Assembly: GCA_002923375.1 (NCBI GenBank)
Contig: BEIJ01000001.1
Span: forward strand, 124,001 to 188,000
Direction of reading: 5' to 3'
DNA: 64,000 bases
DNA from: a bacterium HR33
GTDB lineage: Bacteria > Gemmatimonadota > Gemmatimonadetes > Gemmatimonadales > GWC2-71-9
Shown piece by piece: positions 51,605-59,378 of the stretch (the first letter of the stretch is position 1; every line of letters starts with the position of its first letter). Made by a program: the position numbers and the translations under genes. The notes beneath the pieces are model-generated. The model was not told the origin of the DNA, ran no database searches, and was given only the letters and a program-made list of their open reading frames with translations.

Positions 51605-53947
51605 CTATCGGAGCCCTAGTTCCTGGCGCAGCAGCAGCTCCATTTGCCTGCCGTCGCTGTCCTCCGGCGCGAACTCGAGGCCGCGCCGCACCGCGTCGAG
51701 CGCGGCCCTGAGGTCGCCCGCCGCCACATACGCCCGCGCCAGATTGAAGTGCGCCAGGGGCAGTCCGGGATCCACCGCGAGAGCGCGGCGATACTGCGTT
51801 ATCGCCTCCGGGATCTGGCCCTGCCTCAAATACATGTTGCCCAGATTGAAGTGGGCCAGCGGTTCTTCGGAGTTTATCTCCAGAGCCCTGCGATAGGCCT
51901 CGATCGCTCCCGCCGCGTCACCCATCCCCTGGAGCGCGATCCCCAGATTTACCAGCACTAACGGTTGCCGCGGGTCGGCTTGGAGGCTGAGCCGGTAATT
52001 CGCCACCGCACCCTCCAGATCTCCCGCGTTCGCCAGAGCCAGACCCAGGTTGTGTAGTACGGCGGGATCACCCGGAGCGATCTCCAGAGCCTTCCGGTAA
52101 ACCGCCGCCGCCTGCCGCGCTTCGCCCCGCTCCCTGTAACTGTCAGCCACGAACGCCAGAGCCACCTTCCAGCGGTCCCTAAGTAGCCATTCCTCATCGC
52201 CTGCATCCTCCAGCGCTTCTCTCAGCAACCGCCGCACCGACCGCCGTTCCCCCGCCGCCAGGTGCAAGGCCGCCAGAGCCAGAGCCCTGACATCCAGGTC
52301 CCCCACCCTCGCCATACTCCGCAGCCTTTCCAGCAGCCGGCCATCCAATTCGTCCGTGTCCGGCGCAAGGCGCTGCAAAAGCTCTCCCAGCGCCATCGCC
52401 AATGCCCCGCTGTGACGGGACCCGGGGTCGAGAACATCCAGCAGCCTTTCCCAATCGGCTCCGGAGTCCAGCAGCGCCGCAACCCCGGCGGGCAGCGGTT
52501 TCAGCTCTCCCCAGAGCGTATCGATCGCAAGCGCCACCGCCTCCCGCGACCACTCCCGGTGGCACTGAACGCAAGCCCCCTCGATTCCCAGCCGAGCGTC
52601 GAGAGAGGGTCGAGGAATGGATATGGTGTGGTCCGATCGCGCGTACCGGATCCGGTTACCCAATTGGGGCTGTTGCAGGTAGGGCATGTGGCAGCTCACG
52701 CACCTGCTCCCGGGAGATCCGGGAGCATGCTTGGTGTGCTCCGCCACCCGGTCGCTCTTGCTGGCATGACAATCGAGACATTGCCCGTCGTCGAAGCGGC
52801 TGGGCAGTGAGTTGCCCCAGATATCGCGGTACCCCTGGCCGTGCGGTTCGTGACAATCGGTGCAGGTCATCGATCCGTTGAGATAGCAGTCGCTGAAGCG
52901 GTGACCCTCCTGATAGGCGAAAGTTTTCACCCGCCCGTCGGGAAAAAGCGGATTGTCGCCCACCAAAGCGAGGCCGAGAGAATAGTGCTCCTTGAGGGGC
53001 GCGCCTGTCCGATAGCCCTCTCTCAGGACGTCCTTCACGGCATGGCAGCTGAAACACACTTCGAGAGAGCGATCCTTATCCAAAATGCCGAGTGACCGCA
53101 CTCCTATATCGGCGTTGGTTCCGGCGGTACCGGCGCGGGCCAACTCCACATGCCTGCGGGCCGGACCGTGGCAAGACTCGCAGTCGATGGTGAAACTCCG
53201 GATCTCTGTGGAGTAGCGCCGGGAAGCGGGATCTAGTTCTAGATCGATTCCGGAACCGTGACATTCCTGGCAGTTGGAAAAGCGCGCCTCGGTCCCCAAA
53301 ACTCGCCGCGGGGGCCAGTCGGAACAGGCGGCGATGGAAAGTTGGGGAGTGATGGGCACCCATCCGCTGTCGGCCCGCCCCACGGTGTTGCAGAACCAAA
53401 CCCCTTGGTGCCTACTGAAATCGAACGGAAGAAACCGGTAGGTGCCGTCAATCCACCGAGTGACGAATCCTTGAGTCCCGCCGCCCACCATATGTCCCCG
53501 CCCGATCACGCCGGCGACCGTAAAGACGACCTCACGCCCGCCCTCCTGAACGACCCGAAACGCATACTCTCCGCGCGGGGTCACAAAGGGAGTCACGACC
53601 GCATCTCGAAATCGGATGGGACTCCCGTCGAAGCGGGCAATTACGGTTTCACGATTGGGCGGCCCTCCGGCGCGCCCGTGGGTCGATCGCCGCCATGCAT
53701 CGTACTGAACAGCGTGACAATCGCGGCAAGCATCAGCTCCGGCATAGTCGCCGGCCGCTATCTGCGGAGCCGACGGTCGCCCTCGCGGAGGCGGAAGCTC
53801 TATCGGCTCGAGGCGATATAGCAACAGCAATGCGCCGACCCCGCCCGCCAAAACCGCGATCCCCAACATGAGCCACAGCCACCGGGACCGGCGGTTGGCG
53901 GTAGCTCGACTCCCAGGACTGCGGGCGGAGCCAGAGGGCGCAGCCAT
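51605..53947 (-). CDS. Octaheme c-type cytochrome with C-terminal TPR domain
   Basis: 780 residues from ATG 53947, overlapping the upstream stop (TGATG). One membrane anchor (about 22-44) is followed by eight C-x-x-C-H heme sites, the first at 74-78 (CRDCH, then CQECH, CESCH, CFSCH, CTDCH, CLDCH, CVSCH, CVQCH). The last 300 residues form about six TPR units (A-x-A-x-x-N-L-G-x-A-L pattern). It is probably an anchored periplasmic electron-transfer protein or oxidoreductase. The TPRs suggest a partner-binding platform. No close enzyme assignment is possible. Confidence 0.82.
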   Translation of the reverse strand: MAAPSGSARSPGSRATANRRSRWLWLMLGIAVLAGGVGALLLLYRLEPIELPPPRGRPSAPQIAAGDYAGADACRDCHAVQYDAWRRSTHGRAGGPPNRETVIARFDGSPIRFRDAVVTPFVTPRGEYAFRVVQEGGREVVFTVAGVIGRGHMVGGGTQGFVTRWIDGTYRFLPFDFSRHQGVWFCNTVGRADSGWVPITPQLSIAACSDWPPRRVLGTEARFSNCQECHGSGIDLELDPASRRYSTEIRSFTIDCESCHGPARRHVELARAGTAGTNADIGVRSLGILDKDRSLEVCFSCHAVKDVLREGYRTGAPLKEHYSLGLALVGDNPLFPDGRVKTFAYQEGHRFSDCYLNGSMTCTDCHEPHGQGYRDIWGNSLPSRFDDGQCLDCHASKSDRVAEHTKHAPGSPGSRCVSCHMPYLQQPQLGNRIRYARSDHTISIPRPSLDARLGIEGACVQCHREWSREAVALAIDTLWGELKPLPAGVAALLDSGADWERLLDVLDPGSRHSGALAMALGELLQRLAPDTDELDGRLLERLRSMARVGDLDVRALALAALHLAAGERRSVRRLLREALEDAGDEEWLLRDRWKVALAFVADSYRERGEARQAAAVYRKALEIAPGDPAVLHNLGLALANAGDLEGAVANYRLSLQADPRQPLVLVNLGIALQGMGDAAGAIEAYRRALEINSEEPLAHFNLGNMYLRQGQIPEAITQYRRALAVDPGLPLAHFNLARAYVAAGDLRAALDAVRRGLEFAPEDSDGRQMELLLRQELGLR

Positions 53948-54669
53948 CACCGCCCGTCCCGAGACCACGCCGGCCCCCGGCAACGGCAGAGCTCTCTCAG
54001 GTACCGCACCAATGACCAAATCTCCTCTCTGGTGAGGGTCGAGCCGAAGGCCGGCATTCGGTGACTCCGATTGAGGATATACCCGCCGCCGTAGACACCG
54101 TCGAACAGGGTATCGTCGGGTCTGGTGGACATGTATGCGCTGTCGGCGTGTACCGTGGGCCTAACCGGAAGATACCGGGCGTTGGGCCCGTCTCCTCCTC
54201 CCGAAGCTCCGTGGCAGGGCGCACAGAAACGAATGTAAAGTTCCCTTCCCCCGCTGGGTCTGGAGGGAGGCGACGCCGCCGTTACCGGGTCTTTCACTTC
54301 GCCACCGGCTCCGCGTCGTTCCGCCAGATAGCGAGCAATGAGGTCCCTCCAGGAATCGGGCATCGGCGTTTTCGGCATTATGGTGCCCGGGAGTGTGGTC
54401 TGGGGATCGTAGATCATGCGGCGGATGAATTCGGGAGAGCGCCGGTCCGCAACCGCCGAGAGATCGGGACCTATGACTCCGCCTTCGCCGTCTAGCCGGT
54501 GGCAACCGAGACAGGGAAGCCTTTCCCTCAACAGATATTCCGCCTTGGTACGCTGGAACGGGGAGAGCATCTGCTGGGCGGCGGGGGTTTGGCCCCCACC
54601 GTACGCCATCGCCGCCAGCGAGAGAGCCACCAGGAGGAGCGCCGCACCGGTTGCCTTGGGATCGATCAT
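53947..54669 (-). CDS. Diheme c-type cytochrome
   Basis: 240 residues. A signal peptide precedes two cytochrome c domains with CLGCH (near 53) and CAPCH (near 149). Met ligands are plausible at M-P-K-T-P-M-P and M-P-A-F-G. It resembles diheme cytochromes of the c4/c5 type that shuttle electrons to periplasmic enzymes or terminal oxidases. Translation is coupled to the octaheme gene, so the two likely exchange electrons. Confidence 0.85.
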   Translation of the reverse strand: MIDPKATGAALLLVALSLAAMAYGGGQTPAAQQMLSPFQRTKAEYLLRERLPCLGCHRLDGEGGVIGPDLSAVADRRSPEFIRRMIYDPQTTLPGTIMPKTPMPDSWRDLIARYLAERRGAGGEVKDPVTAASPPSRPSGGRELYIRFCAPCHGASGGGDGPNARYLPVRPTVHADSAYMSTRPDDTLFDGVYGGGYILNRSHRMPAFGSTLTREEIWSLVRYLRELCRCRGPAWSRDGR

Positions 54670-54765
54670 GCGCGAAAGTTGAAAGCCTGGCCGCGATCGT
54701 CAAGCGACACTTGACAGGACGGGAGCGCTTGGACTCTTTCCCTTGACTCCTTTCGAGGTGAACTC

Positions 54766-55194
54766 ATGGCTCGCATTTCCGCAGAACTGACATCGGGAAC
54801 GGCGGTCAGTCTATCCAACGGGCGGCATTCCTGGAGCGCGGACGAACCGCCTCAAGCGGGGGGGTCCGACACCGGCCCAACGCCCTACGAAATCCTGTTG
54901 GGCGCCCTGGCTGCCTGCACCTGCATCACCTTGGCACTCTACTGTCGCCACAAAGGGATCGATCTCAGGAGGGTCACCGCTTCCTACGAGTATGACCGTA
55001 TCCATGCCGAAGACTGCGACGACTGCGACCAAAAGGAGGGAGGGTTCATAGACCGAATTACCAGCAGAGTCAAGATAGAGGGTACTTTCACCGAGGCTCA
55101 GCGCCAGCGGCTCGCGCAGATCGTTTCCCGGTGCCCGGTTCACAAGACCCTAGAGGCCGGCGTCAGGATCGCCGATCAGGTAGAATTCGGGTGA
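54766..55194 (+). CDS. OsmC-family peroxiredoxin-like protein
   Basis: 142 residues. The OsmC Cys pair is present: A-A-C-T-C-I-T-L and S-R-C-P-V-H-K-T-L-E. Such proteins reduce organic hydroperoxides with thiols. An insertion with C-D-D-C-D near residue 84-88 is unusual. GAGGTGAA precedes the ATG by 3-4 bases. Divergent from the diheme cytochrome. Confidence 0.9.
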   Translation: MARISAELTSGTAVSLSNGRHSWSADEPPQAGGSDTGPTPYEILLGALAACTCITLALYCRHKGIDLRRVTASYEYDRIHAEDCDDCDQKEGGFIDRITSRVKIEGTFTEAQRQRLAQIVSRCPVHKTLEAGVRIADQVEFG

Positions 55195-55210
55195 ACCGAA
55201 AATCCGGGAC

Positions 55211-56077
55211 TCAACGGGGAAGCTGATCGAGAAATTCCCTGACCACTTCCGGCACGGTACGCCGGGCCACGTCCACTTGGTAGTTGAGCCGCCTCATGGT
55301 AGCTTCGTCAAGTTTGCCTCCCAGTTGGCGCAGCGCTTCTCGAGCCGCGGGATAGCGCTCCAGCACCGCGGCGCGGATTACCGGGGCGGCCTCATAGGGC
55401 GGGAAGTAGTTCCGGTCGTCTTCCAGGGCAAAAAGATTCAGAGCCTCGATTTGCCCGTCGGTCGAGTTGCCGGAGATGATATCCGCTATCCCCTCCGCCA
55501 GAGCCCGATAGGTGAGCCCCAGGTCCATGGTGGAAGGCGCGCGGGCGAACTTGAGCCCGTAAGTTTCCACCAGCCCCCTGTAGCCGTCGGCCCGCTCCAT
55601 GAATTCGTAGCCGAAGACCGGACGCCAACTCGGCGCGTAGCGAACAGCATCGGATATGGTTCTGATTCCCAGACGCTCGGCGTCTTTGCGGCGGATGAGG
55701 ATCGCAAAGGTGTTCTCGAAGCCCAAGGGTTCGGTCCAGATCAGATCCCATCTGGCTCGGTAGATAGAATCCACCGCCTGCCGCACTCGGGCGGCGTCCC
55801 GCTCGGGAGGAAGTTCCAGAATAGCGGCGTAGGCCGTCCCGGTGTACTCCACATAGACGTCGAGCTGACCCGCCACGATCGCCCGGTGGCACACCAGAGT
55901 GCCTCCCAGGTTCAGTTTCCTTACCACCGGAATCCCGTAACGCTCGAGTTGCTGCGCCACGAGCTCGCCCAAGATTACCGACTCGGTAAAGTTCTTGGAG
56001 CCCACGATAACCGCGTCGCTCCGGCCGCATCCGGCGGCGACCAACAGGCCCAGCAACCAAGCCGCGGGAACCCGCAA
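55211..56077 (-). CDS. Glycine-betaine/quaternary-amine ABC substrate-binding lipoprotein (OpuC/OsmF-type)
   Basis: About 288 residues. The lipobox V-A-A-G-C is in the N-terminus, followed by V-G-S-K-N-F-T-E-S-V-I-L-G-E, the QAT substrate-binding opening. The best start is TTG 56077, with GGAGG 8 bases upstream; TTG 56092 would overlap the permease gene. It delivers an osmolyte to the permease encoded just upstream. A single binding protein, permease and ATPase complete the system. Confidence 0.87.
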   Translation of the reverse strand: MRVPAAWLLGLLVAAGCGRSDAVIVGSKNFTESVILGELVAQQLERYGIPVVRKLNLGGTLVCHRAIVAGQLDVYVEYTGTAYAAILELPPERDAARVRQAVDSIYRARWDLIWTEPLGFENTFAILIRRKDAERLGIRTISDAVRYAPSWRPVFGYEFMERADGYRGLVETYGLKFARAPSTMDLGLTYRALAEGIADIISGNSTDGQIEALNLFALEDDRNYFPPYEAAPVIRAAVLERYPAAREALRQLGGKLDEATMRRLNYQVDVARRTVPEVVREFLDQLPR

Positions 56078-56079
56078 GC

Positions 56080-56715
56080 TCAACGCCTCCAATCCAAGCT
56101 GCGCTCCAAAAGATGCAGGCCGCCGTCGGCGAGCAATGCCAGCAGCGCCGCGGGCACGGCACCCGCCAAGATCACCGCGTGGTTTACCATCGCCACCCCG
56201 CGAAAGATGAACTCTCCCAGCCCTCCGCCCCCTATCGCCGCCGCTATAGTAGCGATCCCTACCGCCAGTACCGCCGCAATCCTGATACCCGCCAGGATCA
56301 CCGGAGCCGCAAGCCTCAGCTCCACCATGAACAGCAACTGAGCATCGGTCATCCCCATTCCCTTCGCCGCTTCTCTGATGCTCGCGTCCACCGAGCTGAT
56401 CCCGGTGTAGGTGTTCCGGATGATGGGAAGCAGGCCGTACAGCACCAGCGCCACGATGGCGGTCCTCGCCCCGATACCGCCGATAAACGGCAGGGGTATC
56501 AAAAACCCGAAGAGCGCCAGACTGGGAATGGTCTGCACCACGTTGGCGAATCCCAATACCGGACCGCGCATGGCCGGCTTCCTAGTGAGAACGATCCCCA
56601 AAGGGATCCCGATGGCGATCGCCAAGCTCAGGGAGGCAAAGACCAGCCAGAGGTGCTCCAGGGTACGGGCGGCCACCTCGCCCTGATTGCGTGCCAGGTA
56701 TTCGAAAAAGCTCAT
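56080..56715 (-). CDS. Quaternary-amine ABC transporter permease
   Basis: 211 residues with about five or six membrane segments. E-A-A-K-G-M-G-M-T matches the EAA loop that docks the ATPase. The ATG overlaps the ATPase stop (ATGA). It forms the channel for the binding protein encoded downstream. An upstream extension to 56955 is not needed. Confidence 0.9.
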   Translation of the reverse strand: MSFFEYLARNQGEVAARTLEHLWLVFASLSLAIAIGIPLGIVLTRKPAMRGPVLGFANVVQTIPSLALFGFLIPLPFIGGIGARTAIVALVLYGLLPIIRNTYTGISSVDASIREAAKGMGMTDAQLLFMVELRLAAPVILAGIRIAAVLAVGIATIAAAIGGGGLGEFIFRGVAMVNHAVILAGAVPAALLALLADGGLHLLERSLDWRR

Positions 56716-57440
56716 GCCAGATCCCTCAGCGCTGCCACTCGAGAATCGCCGCTGGCGAGAAACTCGTCCACCGTACCCAGGAAGTGCAAGCGCCCCGCAT
56801 CCAGCAGCGCGATCCGAGAGGCCAGGAAAACGGCCTCCTTTACGTCGTGAGTCACGAACACCACCGTCTTGCCGAGCCGGCGGCTGAGCGACTTGAACTC
56901 CTGTTGCAGCTCGCTCCGAGTAAGAGGATCCAGGGCGCCGAAAGGTTCGTCGCACAGGAGAATAGGAGGATCCGCCGCAAGGGCTCGGGCGACCCCCACC
57001 CGCTGGCGCTGGCCTCCGGAAAGCTCGGCGGGCATCCGGTCCTCGAACTCCCCAGGAGGAAGGCCCACCAGCTCCAGCAGCTCCCTAACCCGCTCCCGGA
57101 CCCGAGGCTTGGGCCACCCCTCCAGGCGCGGGACCAAACCCACATTGCGCCCCACGCTCATGTGGGGAAAGAGACCGATCTCTTGGATCATGTAGCCTAT
57201 ACTCCGGCGCAGCCGCACCAAATCCCATTGCTTGGTGCTCACCCCTTCCACCGCCACCTCGCCGGCCGTGGGAAGAAGCAACCCGTTAATGAGCCGCAAC
57301 GCCGTGGTCTTGCCCGATCCGCTCTTGCCCAAGAGTACCAAGGTTTCGCCCCGGTTCACCTCCAAGCTCACGGGACCAAGGATCTCCCGGCCGTCGATGC
57401 CATAGCAGGCATCCTTGAACTCTATTACCGCTTCTTTCAC
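56712..57440 (-). CDS. Quaternary-amine ABC transporter ATPase
   Basis: About 242 residues from GTG 57440. Walker A G-K-S-G-S-G-K-T-T, signature L-S-G-G-Q-R-Q-R-V, Walker B I-L-L-C-D-E-P and H-loop T-H-D are all present. It lacks the C-terminal CBS domains that OpuA/OpuC ATPases often use for ionic-strength sensing. First gene of the transporter operon. A frame open to 57497 overlaps the divergent gene at 57500. Confidence 0.9.
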   Translation of the reverse strand: MKEAVIEFKDACYGIDGREILGPVSLEVNRGETLVLLGKSGSGKTTALRLINGLLLPTAGEVAVEGVSTKQWDLVRLRRSIGYMIQEIGLFPHMSVGRNVGLVPRLEGWPKPRVRERVRELLELVGLPPGEFEDRMPAELSGGQRQRVGVARALAADPPILLCDEPFGALDPLTRSELQQEFKSLSRRLGKTVVFVTHDVKEAVFLASRIALLDAGRLHFLGTVDEFLASGDSRVAALRDLA

Positions 57441-57499
57441 CGGCTTGTCCCGACACCTTGACCCAGGGAGTCCTTCATTTGATCCTTCATGAGGCAACG

Positions 57500-57871
57500 A
57501 TGTACCAATTCCTGTCCCGCTTCTTCGTAAGCGGATTGGGCCTCCTGGTGGCCGACGCTCTGCTGCCGGACATCCGGTTCGATGGCGCGCTCTCCTTGTG
57601 GACGGCGGCGCTTCTGCTGGGCATCGTCAATGCCGTGGTGCGGCCAATCGTGATACTGGTAACCCTGCCCCTGACGGTACTCACTCTGGGAGTTTTCCTG
57701 CTGGTGGTGAACGGTGCGATGCTCCTTCTGGTCGCCTGGATCATGCCCGGGTTCCACGTGGAAGGCCTGGGCTCCGCCATAGTAGCCTGGATCATCGTGG
57801 CGCTCACCGCCCTGGCGGCCAACGCCCTCATAGGCGACTCCCGAGTCCACATTGGAACGGTAAAGCGCTAG
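57500..57871 (+). CDS. Phage-holin/mycobacterial-4TM family membrane protein (PF04020-like)
   Basis: 123 residues with four membrane segments, and G-I-V-N-A-V-V-R-P-I-V-I-L-V-T-L-P-L-T-V-type motif in the second. This family (YvlD-like) is widespread in bacteria without known role, and not a true holin. Starts at ATG 57500; no strong Shine-Dalgarno sequence. Divergent from the transporter and convergent with the aldo/keto reductase. Confidence 0.8.
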   Translation: MYQFLSRFFVSGLGLLVADALLPDIRFDGALSLWTAALLLGIVNAVVRPIVILVTLPLTVLTLGVFLLVVNGAMLLLVAWIMPGFHVEGLGSAIVAWIIVALTALAANALIGDSRVHIGTVKR

Positions 57872-57872
57872 C

Positions 57873-58904
57873 TCACTCCCCGTACCAGCTGTCGAGGCGC
57901 GGCCGATCCAGATCCGGCGGCCTGCGCGGCAGATCGAACCAAACCCGGTCCAGCCGCTTCTTCAATTCCTCCGGAAGCTCCATGCCGGAAGCCTTCAGAT
58001 TGTCCGCCAGCTGCTCCGGGCGGCTGGCCCCGACAATCGCGCTGGAAACATCAGGATTGCTCAGCACCCACGCCACCGCTGCGGTGACCAGGGACAAGCC
58101 GTATCGGCTGGCCTCATCCTTCAACACCCAGGCTTCTTGCAAGTACCGCTCGTCCCAGTAGCGCTGGCGGTACACCTCGCCGATTTCGGGCAAGGTAAAC
58201 CGCGTACCCTCAGCGGGCGCAGATCCCGGACGGTGTTTTCCCGAAAGCACGCCCCCCGCCAGAGGATTGTACACCATGACGCCCAATCCGAAACGGCGTG
58301 CCAGGGGGAAAAGCGACTCCTCCGCCTCCCGTTGAAGCAGGTTATAGCGGGGCTGTAGCCCGTCGAAACCCTTCACTCCCGATCGCGCCGCCGCCACCAA
58401 GGCCTCGGCTACCTCGTGGGACCTGACGTTGGAAATCGCCGCGTAAAGCACCTTTCCCTGCTCTCTCAAACGCTCCAGCGTGTCGAGAGTCTCCTCGATG
58501 GGCACGGTGGGATCCCACCCGTGGCAGAGGTAAAGGTCTATCCGGTCGGTGCGAAGTCGCCGGAGCGAGGCTTCGCAGGCGCGCATCAAGTGGATTCTGG
58601 AGTTCCCGCGGTCGAAGGGCAGGGGGCCGGTAGGGAAGTACGCCTTGGTCGCAAGAATCAGTTCCTCGCGATTGCGCCGCTCCGCCATCCAGCGCCCCAC
58701 CAGCTCCTCGCTCCTACCCACCGTCTCAAGGCGCATCGGAACGGGATAGACGTCCGCGGTGTCCAGGAAGCGGATACCGCCTTCGTAAGCCGCATCCAGT
58801 ATGGCGATCGAGGTTGGCTCATCCGCCTGACCGGCCAGCGTCATGGTGCCGAGGCACAGCTCGGTCACCTTGAGCCCGCTGCGGCCGAACGATCGCCACC
58901 TCAT
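57873..58904 (-). CDS. Aldo/keto reductase
   Basis: 343 residues. F-G-R-S-G-L-K-V-T-E-L-C-L-G-T, the catalytic D-T-A-D-V-Y, K-A, and R-I-D-L-Y-L-C-H are classical, with NADPH-binding S-A-I-V-G-A-S-R near the end. The second His is in the expected position (L-C-H-G-W-D). It reduces carbonyl compounds with NADPH. Its ATG overlaps the YjbQ stop (TGATG). Confidence 0.9.
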   Translation of the reverse strand: MRWRSFGRSGLKVTELCLGTMTLAGQADEPTSIAILDAAYEGGIRFLDTADVYPVPMRLETVGRSEELVGRWMAERRNREELILATKAYFPTGPLPFDRGNSRIHLMRACEASLRRLRTDRIDLYLCHGWDPTVPIEETLDTLERLREQGKVLYAAISNVRSHEVAEALVAAARSGVKGFDGLQPRYNLLQREAEESLFPLARRFGLGVMVYNPLAGGVLSGKHRPGSAPAEGTRFTLPEIGEVYRQRYWDERYLQEAWVLKDEASRYGLSLVTAAVAWVLSNPDVSSAIVGASRPEQLADNLKASGMELPEELKKRLDRVWFDLPRRPPDLDRPRLDSWYGE

Positions 58905-59359
58905 CAGCTGCCCACTACCACCGCCACCACTTCTCGTTCGCGAGCGCGATTGTCCAGATTGATCACCACCACCTGCTGCCAGGTTCCCAGTGCCGGACGG
59001 CCGTCGATCACGGGAATCGCCAAACTGGTCTTGAGCAGGGCCGAGCGAATGTGAGAAAACCCGTTCCCGTCCCCGTAAGCCAAATTGTGGCGGTAGTCGG
59101 CATCCACCGGAGCGATCCGGTCCAGGGCGCGCCTGAGGTCCTCCAGAGCGCCCCGCTCGTACTCGATGGTGGTAATCGCCCCGGTGGAGCCGGTAAGCTG
59201 CACCACCACAATTCCGGTCTGCACCCCCGACTCGCGCACCAGCCCCGCGACGTCGGGTGTGATGTCCCTATGCCCAAACTCGGCGTCGAGCCGGTACTTC
59301 CACCGGGCTCGCACCGGAGCCTTGAAGCTCACATCCCGCGTCGAGGCCGTGTCCGACAT
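58904..59359 (-). CDS. YjbQ family protein (UPF0047)
   Basis: 151 residues from ATG 59359. G-I-V-V-V-Q-L-T-G-S-T-G-A, N-L-A-Y-G-D-G-N-G-F-S-H and G-T-W-Q-Q-V are the YjbQ signature. Some members have minor thiamine-phosphate synthase activity, but the normal function is not settled. TTG 59368 is another start. Located between S9 peptidase and aldo/keto reductase on the same strand. Confidence 0.88.
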   Translation of the reverse strand: MSDTASTRDVSFKAPVRARWKYRLDAEFGHRDITPDVAGLVRESGVQTGIVVVQLTGSTGAITTIEYERGALEDLRRALDRIAPVDADYRHNLAYGDGNGFSHIRSALLKTSLAIPVIDGRPALGTWQQVVVINLDNRAREREVVAVVVGS

Positions 59360-59378
59360 CACCTCCAAGGCGCCGGCG

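Noticed and set aside
54766-55194. OsmC gene as another selenoprotein
   Set aside because: Both Cys codons are normal and the frame is uninterrupted.
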